In this document: one piece after another, positions 60,576-64,000 of the stretch
Numbering within the stretch: the stretch's first letter is position 1
Layout: each line of letters opens with the position of its first letter
Assembly: GCA_036785705.1 (NCBI GenBank)
Contig: JAWUZG010000056.1
Coordinates: 11,332,501-11,396,500, forward strand
Length of the DNA: 64,000 nucleotides
Direction: 5' to 3'
Source: Acanthornis magna
Lineage: Eukaryota > Chordata > Aves > Passeriformes > Acanthizidae
Notes under the pieces: generated by a model
Databases searched by the model: none
Seen by the model: only the letters and a program-made list of their open reading frames with translations
What the model was told of the DNA's origin: nothing
Made by a program: the position numbers and the translations under genes

Positions 60576-62024
60576 GAAAATGTATTTTTTCTGATGGAGC
60601 ATCTGGGCAGCACATTTAGAAGAGTTTCTCTTCTCCTGCACAGTACCAAGTACTGGCATTATTTTGTATCATGTGATGGTTTTTAAAAATGTATTCAGCC
60701 TTCGCCTTCTATTATCTTGGATCATTAGCCAGCATCCTGTTATGCAATGTGATCAGTGGAGCTTGGTGCAGTACCTCACAATGTGATATCATTTCTCAAA
60801 CAGAGCATGCAGTGGGGAAGAAATTAATTTCTCAAAGCTGCGGCACCATTACTGACACAGGGAAATCAGATGGCTTCCCTAGTTGTTTTAAAGGGTTTAA
60901 ATGCTCAGGCAGGCTGAACGCTGAACTAAGAACACTGGAGAGTTATTTAATGGATCCATTTCCAGGACAAGAGGGTTATTTTCTTTTAGGATATGATTTA
61001 ATCAGTGAAGGAAACTTTGCTGTGCCCTCCTAGGTTTCCTTTTTGTTTGGAGCTGTCAGAGCAAACTCCTGCTTGTGGATATACCCCAGAGAGAAGGGAG
61101 ATGAAGGCGCAGGGAAGAGCAGATCTCCATCCACAGGTCCTCTGATAACCTCCTGCAAAACAATAATTTAATAAAAGCCCCCAAGGCAGCTCATCTGTCT
61201 CTGGGCAGGGTGCAAGCTGGCGATCTGATTGTTCATCAGACATGTCAGTGTGCTGCACAGGGTCCCAGAGCATCCCCCTGCACAGCACAGACGGGAGGTG
61301 CAGCCCCCCAGCCTGCCTGCTCTGCAGGGCACAACTCTCTGCAGTCCCAGACAGTCTGTCCCAGGGGAGGATGGAAACAGTTGTGTAATTTTCTCCTGAA
61401 CGAATGATAAACTGACCTTCCCTGGAAACAGAAGAAAATTGCCACACTTTTTTGTCCAAATGCCTGGACCCCTTTTGTACAGCCAGAGTTTAGAAGTATG
61501 AATCACTCATGCAGAGGCATTCATGCAAATAAAGTGCTGTGCAACACTTTGAAAAATTACCTCCAGAAATATGGTTCAAATGATGCAAATCCAAGGGATG
61601 TGATATGGTGTTGAGAACTCATTAAAATCTTCGCTTCAAGAAGTTTCCTTAAAAATTGTTGTCTGCGCTGGAACCAGGCGCACAATCTGAGCCTGGAAGC
61701 AAAATTAGTTTGTTTCTTCCTTGGGAATGGAAGTTCACTTCAGATACTGCCTTGCACTTTTTCATCCCTAAATTGTCGTGCACAAATAAATAAAGTAAAT
61801 AAGATGTTTGTCCTTGCCCACCAGCCCAAAAGGTGTGAGAGGACATCAACGTTTCTGCTCAAGCTGTGACCTGCTGTGCGTGCCAGCAGCTGGTGGAATT
61901 GTCTCTCAGGGGTGAAGAGGACACCTCCCCATCTGCTTTGCATTTATTAGCCTTGACTTTAAAAAAAAAACAAACACACACATTTTGCAGCAGTGCAGTT
62001 AAAAAATTCTTTTTTTTTTTCTAG
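60576..62024. other. Intergenic; no gene seen
   Basis: No recognised coding sequence. An A-run followed by CA repeats (61961-61981) and a T-run (62009-62020) precede the candidate microexon. Confidence 0.55.
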
Positions 62025-62048
62025 GAGACATGTCAAGCAGGAATCTAG
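62025..62048 (+). other. Candidate 24-nt microexon
   Basis: A strong acceptor (ttcttttttttttctag, AG at 62023-62024) and a consensus donor (CTAG|GTAAGTG, GT at 62049-62050) enclose only 24 bases, including ATGTCAAGCAGG. In one frame the ATG opens seven codons running into the junction. Microexons of 3-27 nt are real in vertebrate neurons, but no neighbouring exons of a gene are visible. MTHFS lies 61 kb upstream on the same strand and already ends at 558. A lncRNA exon or coincidence are the alternatives. Confidence 0.22.
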
Positions 62049-63129
62049 GTAAGTGCCCCATGTCCTAACAGCCTCAAAACCTGAGCACAGAACAAAGACA
62101 CTGACCCAGCCTGGGGGAGATGTCCCTCAATCCCCTACACGCCAAAGTAGGCTCAATGAGCTCCCACCAAGGTAACCACAGCAAATACCTAATTCTTCAT
62201 CCAACCACGATCACAACAGCCTGCTCTCTCAGCTCTGGGGGCAGCTGGATGTCTGAAGATCACTCATGGAAGATGAAAACGACCCCTAAGGTTCCCCGTG
62301 TCGGTGCTGGGCTGAGCAGCTCTCAGCGGCTCTACAAACACCCCACCCTCCAACTCTGCTAGTCCTTGAAACTTTCTCCAAGGTCCTCCAGAAATTATTT
62401 TCTGCCTTTATTTGTGCCCTGCTCCTTTGGGAATACAGCATCTGTGAGCATGTGCTTGCACTGGGCAGCCCTGCACGCTGAACACCAGCTTCTGCAAAGA
62501 GTTCTGCCTTTCTAATGCACATCTTAGGGATGCAAATTTTTGCAAATGAGGAATGTTCTCTAACATTATGGATACAGTTTATTTTTGTGGAGATCAGAGA
62601 ATCTGGCAATGTTACACAGTGATGACATTATTCCGGCTCTGAAAATCCAAAAACTCATTGAAATACTGTCAGTTGTGTATATAGCTTTTCTGCTGCCAGT
62701 TGGTGAGAGGAAGGGCACAGATTACAGGCACATTCCAAATGTTTGTCTTTTCCCTGCACTTTTTCAAAGGGAAGAAACATGTATCAAAAGGGAGCAGGAG
62801 ATTTCCCTTTTTTCTTCTAATATTCAAGGCCAACCAGACCTTCAGCTGCTTTGAGAAGAATTTGCAATGGAAGCAGCAGAGCATAAATTGCAGATATACC
62901 AAAATTTTGCCTTTTTTCCTCTGTCTCCCTGCTAACATTGGGCAAACTTTACAAATGGTGCAGTTACCAGGTGTCTAAGCAATATGACATTGCTACTTTA
63001 TTCTCCTTGTTGCCCAAAGCTGGGCTTGATGGACACATAACTCAGTGCTAAAATGAGAGTGGTACTGCCTGGGTCTTTAACTCATTTTTCTATAAAACTG
63101 AACCCATTTCTATTACATTGTATAAAACC
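62049..63129. other. Intergenic; no gene seen
   Basis: Nothing recognised in either strand. Confidence 0.6.
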
Positions 63130-63262
63130 CCTGGCAGCAGAGAGAGGCAGGCAAGGCAGGTATTCATCCTGCAGCTTTACAACAGAAGAAACCAGGATGG
63201 AAAGTTTAAATGATGTGCCCAAGGCTACACAGCACAGGAGTGCCAAATTGTAGGTGGAAACC
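63130..63262 (-). mobile_element. MIR-like CORE-SINE
   Basis: On the plus strand 'ggcaggtattcatcctgcag', 'ctttacaacagaagaaacca', 'aagtttaaatgatgtgccca' and 'aggctacacagcacaggag' follow the reverse complement of MIR: GGTAGGTATTATTATCCCCATTTTACAGATGAGGAAACTGAGGC, GGTTAAATGACTTGCCCAAGGTCACACAGC. The tRNA-related part is lost or unrecognisable. Confidence 0.75.
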
Positions 63263-63849
63263 GGCAGCCTGTGGCCGCCTCCCTTCACTTAATGCTGTTG
63301 CAGAGTTGAAAGAGGCATTGCTTCCCCAGGCCAGGAAGGCTGGCATTTCCTTGCCTGCAGCCTCTGTTAGAAATACTAATTTCAGTTTTAGTTATTCAGT
63401 TTACGAAGAGAAATACTAAAGGGAATGCTTGCAAGAGGTTTCCTGAAGCAGGCGTGCGAAGCAACAAAGACTTTACACTAGCGTATTTCATGTCTGCATG
63501 AAGGACCCAGGGAGTGGCCTAATGAAGGCTGGTAATTCATTTCCATTCCTTTTACTTATTTTTGCCTGTTTACCCATAAATCTGTTCTTTGTTTAACATA
63601 AAAAATAGAAACACTTAGGATGACAGCCTCAGATATGAGAGATTGATGAGCTGATGGGGAGGAGGCTGAACATTCACTCCTTCATTCCCAGGGAGTAACT
63701 CACTGAGGAACTTGCATCTCTTCTGCTTCTAATTAAGAAGGGTTTGCAGTTCATTAAGGATTTTGGAGCACAAGGTTGTTTCTTGTTTGTATGCACATCA
63801 AGCCTATGAGGACCCTGTGGGTAGTTCAGTCTGGTGGTGCAGTAGTCGG
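63263..63849. other. Intergenic; no gene seen
   Basis: No feature recognised. Confidence 0.6.
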
Positions 63850-63890
63850 GAAGGATTTTGGAAGGAATTTGGAAGGATTTTGGAAGGAAC
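63850..63890. repeat. 11-bp tandem repeat with 22-bp higher order
   Basis: Nearly four copies of GGAAGGAWTTT alternate as ATTTT, AATTT, ATTTT, AAC. The true repeat of the array is therefore the 22-base pair of units (63850-63871, then 63872-63890). The unit resembles GGAA-type ETS sites. Confidence 0.9.
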
Positions 63891-64000
63891 AAAGGTGCTG
63901 GCTTAGAGGAGAGATGCACAGGTATGAGGATACATCATTGCCATCACTCTCTGGAGGAGGCATTTCATATTCACCATGCTGGTAAATCTCCAGTAGCTTG
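63891..64000. other. Intergenic; window end
   Basis: No feature recognised before the window ends. Confidence 0.6.

Noticed and set aside
1..64000. miR-184, which lies in the wider MTHFS-RASGRF1 neighbourhood in mammals
   Set aside because: I looked for its mature sequence on both strands by eye and did not find it. The closest string (tctccgtcca near 59062) matches only part of it.
1..64000. tRNA or rRNA genes
   Set aside because: Only decayed tRNA-like halves inside MIR-like SINEs were seen; no cloverleaf with intact A and B boxes.

Overview
This window reads as vertebrate nuclear DNA, most probably from a bird. The reasons are one clearly recognisable vertebrate terminal coding exon (MTHFS) with a normal splice acceptor and polyadenylation signal, CR1-type LINE fragments, old MIR-like SINE remnants, sparse interspersed repeats, and no bacterial-style gene packing. 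A passerine is possible but not demonstrated. Assignment to a bird rests mainly on the CR1 fragments and the compact, repeat-poor character; a crocodilian or turtle cannot be excluded from sequence alone.

Layout: bases 1-334 are the end of the last intron of MTHFS. Bases 335-558 are its last coding exon, which encodes the C-terminal third of 5-formyltetrahydrofolate cyclo-ligase with the glycine-rich G-R-G-K-G-Y-Y-D motif. A short 3' UTR follows, with AATAAA at 657-662. From about 690 to 64000 I find no convincing protein-coding gene on either strand. In mammals the 3' side of MTHFS faces a large gene-poor interval before MINAR1 (KIAA1024). The window fits the start of such a desert, but MINAR1 itself is not seen here.

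The desert holds CR1/L2-like LINE fragments (4265-4330, 5715-6390, 24957-25080, and a trace near 60549). It holds four MIR-like tRNA-SINE relics (38238-38315, 42860-43035, 57000-57125, 63130-63262) and a candidate solo LTR near 47151-47458. Tandem repeats and microsatellites occur at 10431, 11776, 19223, 20398, 33750, 45185, 56621 and 63850, with a 40-base poly(A) at 43388. There are also AT-rich, homeodomain-site-rich stretches that look like candidate conserved non-coding elements.

The points most worth a second look are a perfect 16-bp-arm hairpin (28192-28229), a palindromic TAAT cluster (12376-12442), splice-site-bounded candidate exons (15124-15189, 15380-15467, 29181-29252 and a 24-nt microexon at 62025-62048), and the two coding-looking but non-coding minisatellites. 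No new multi-gene system is visible. The interesting content is regulatory or evolutionary, and its confirmation depends on alignments and transcript data that I could not run.
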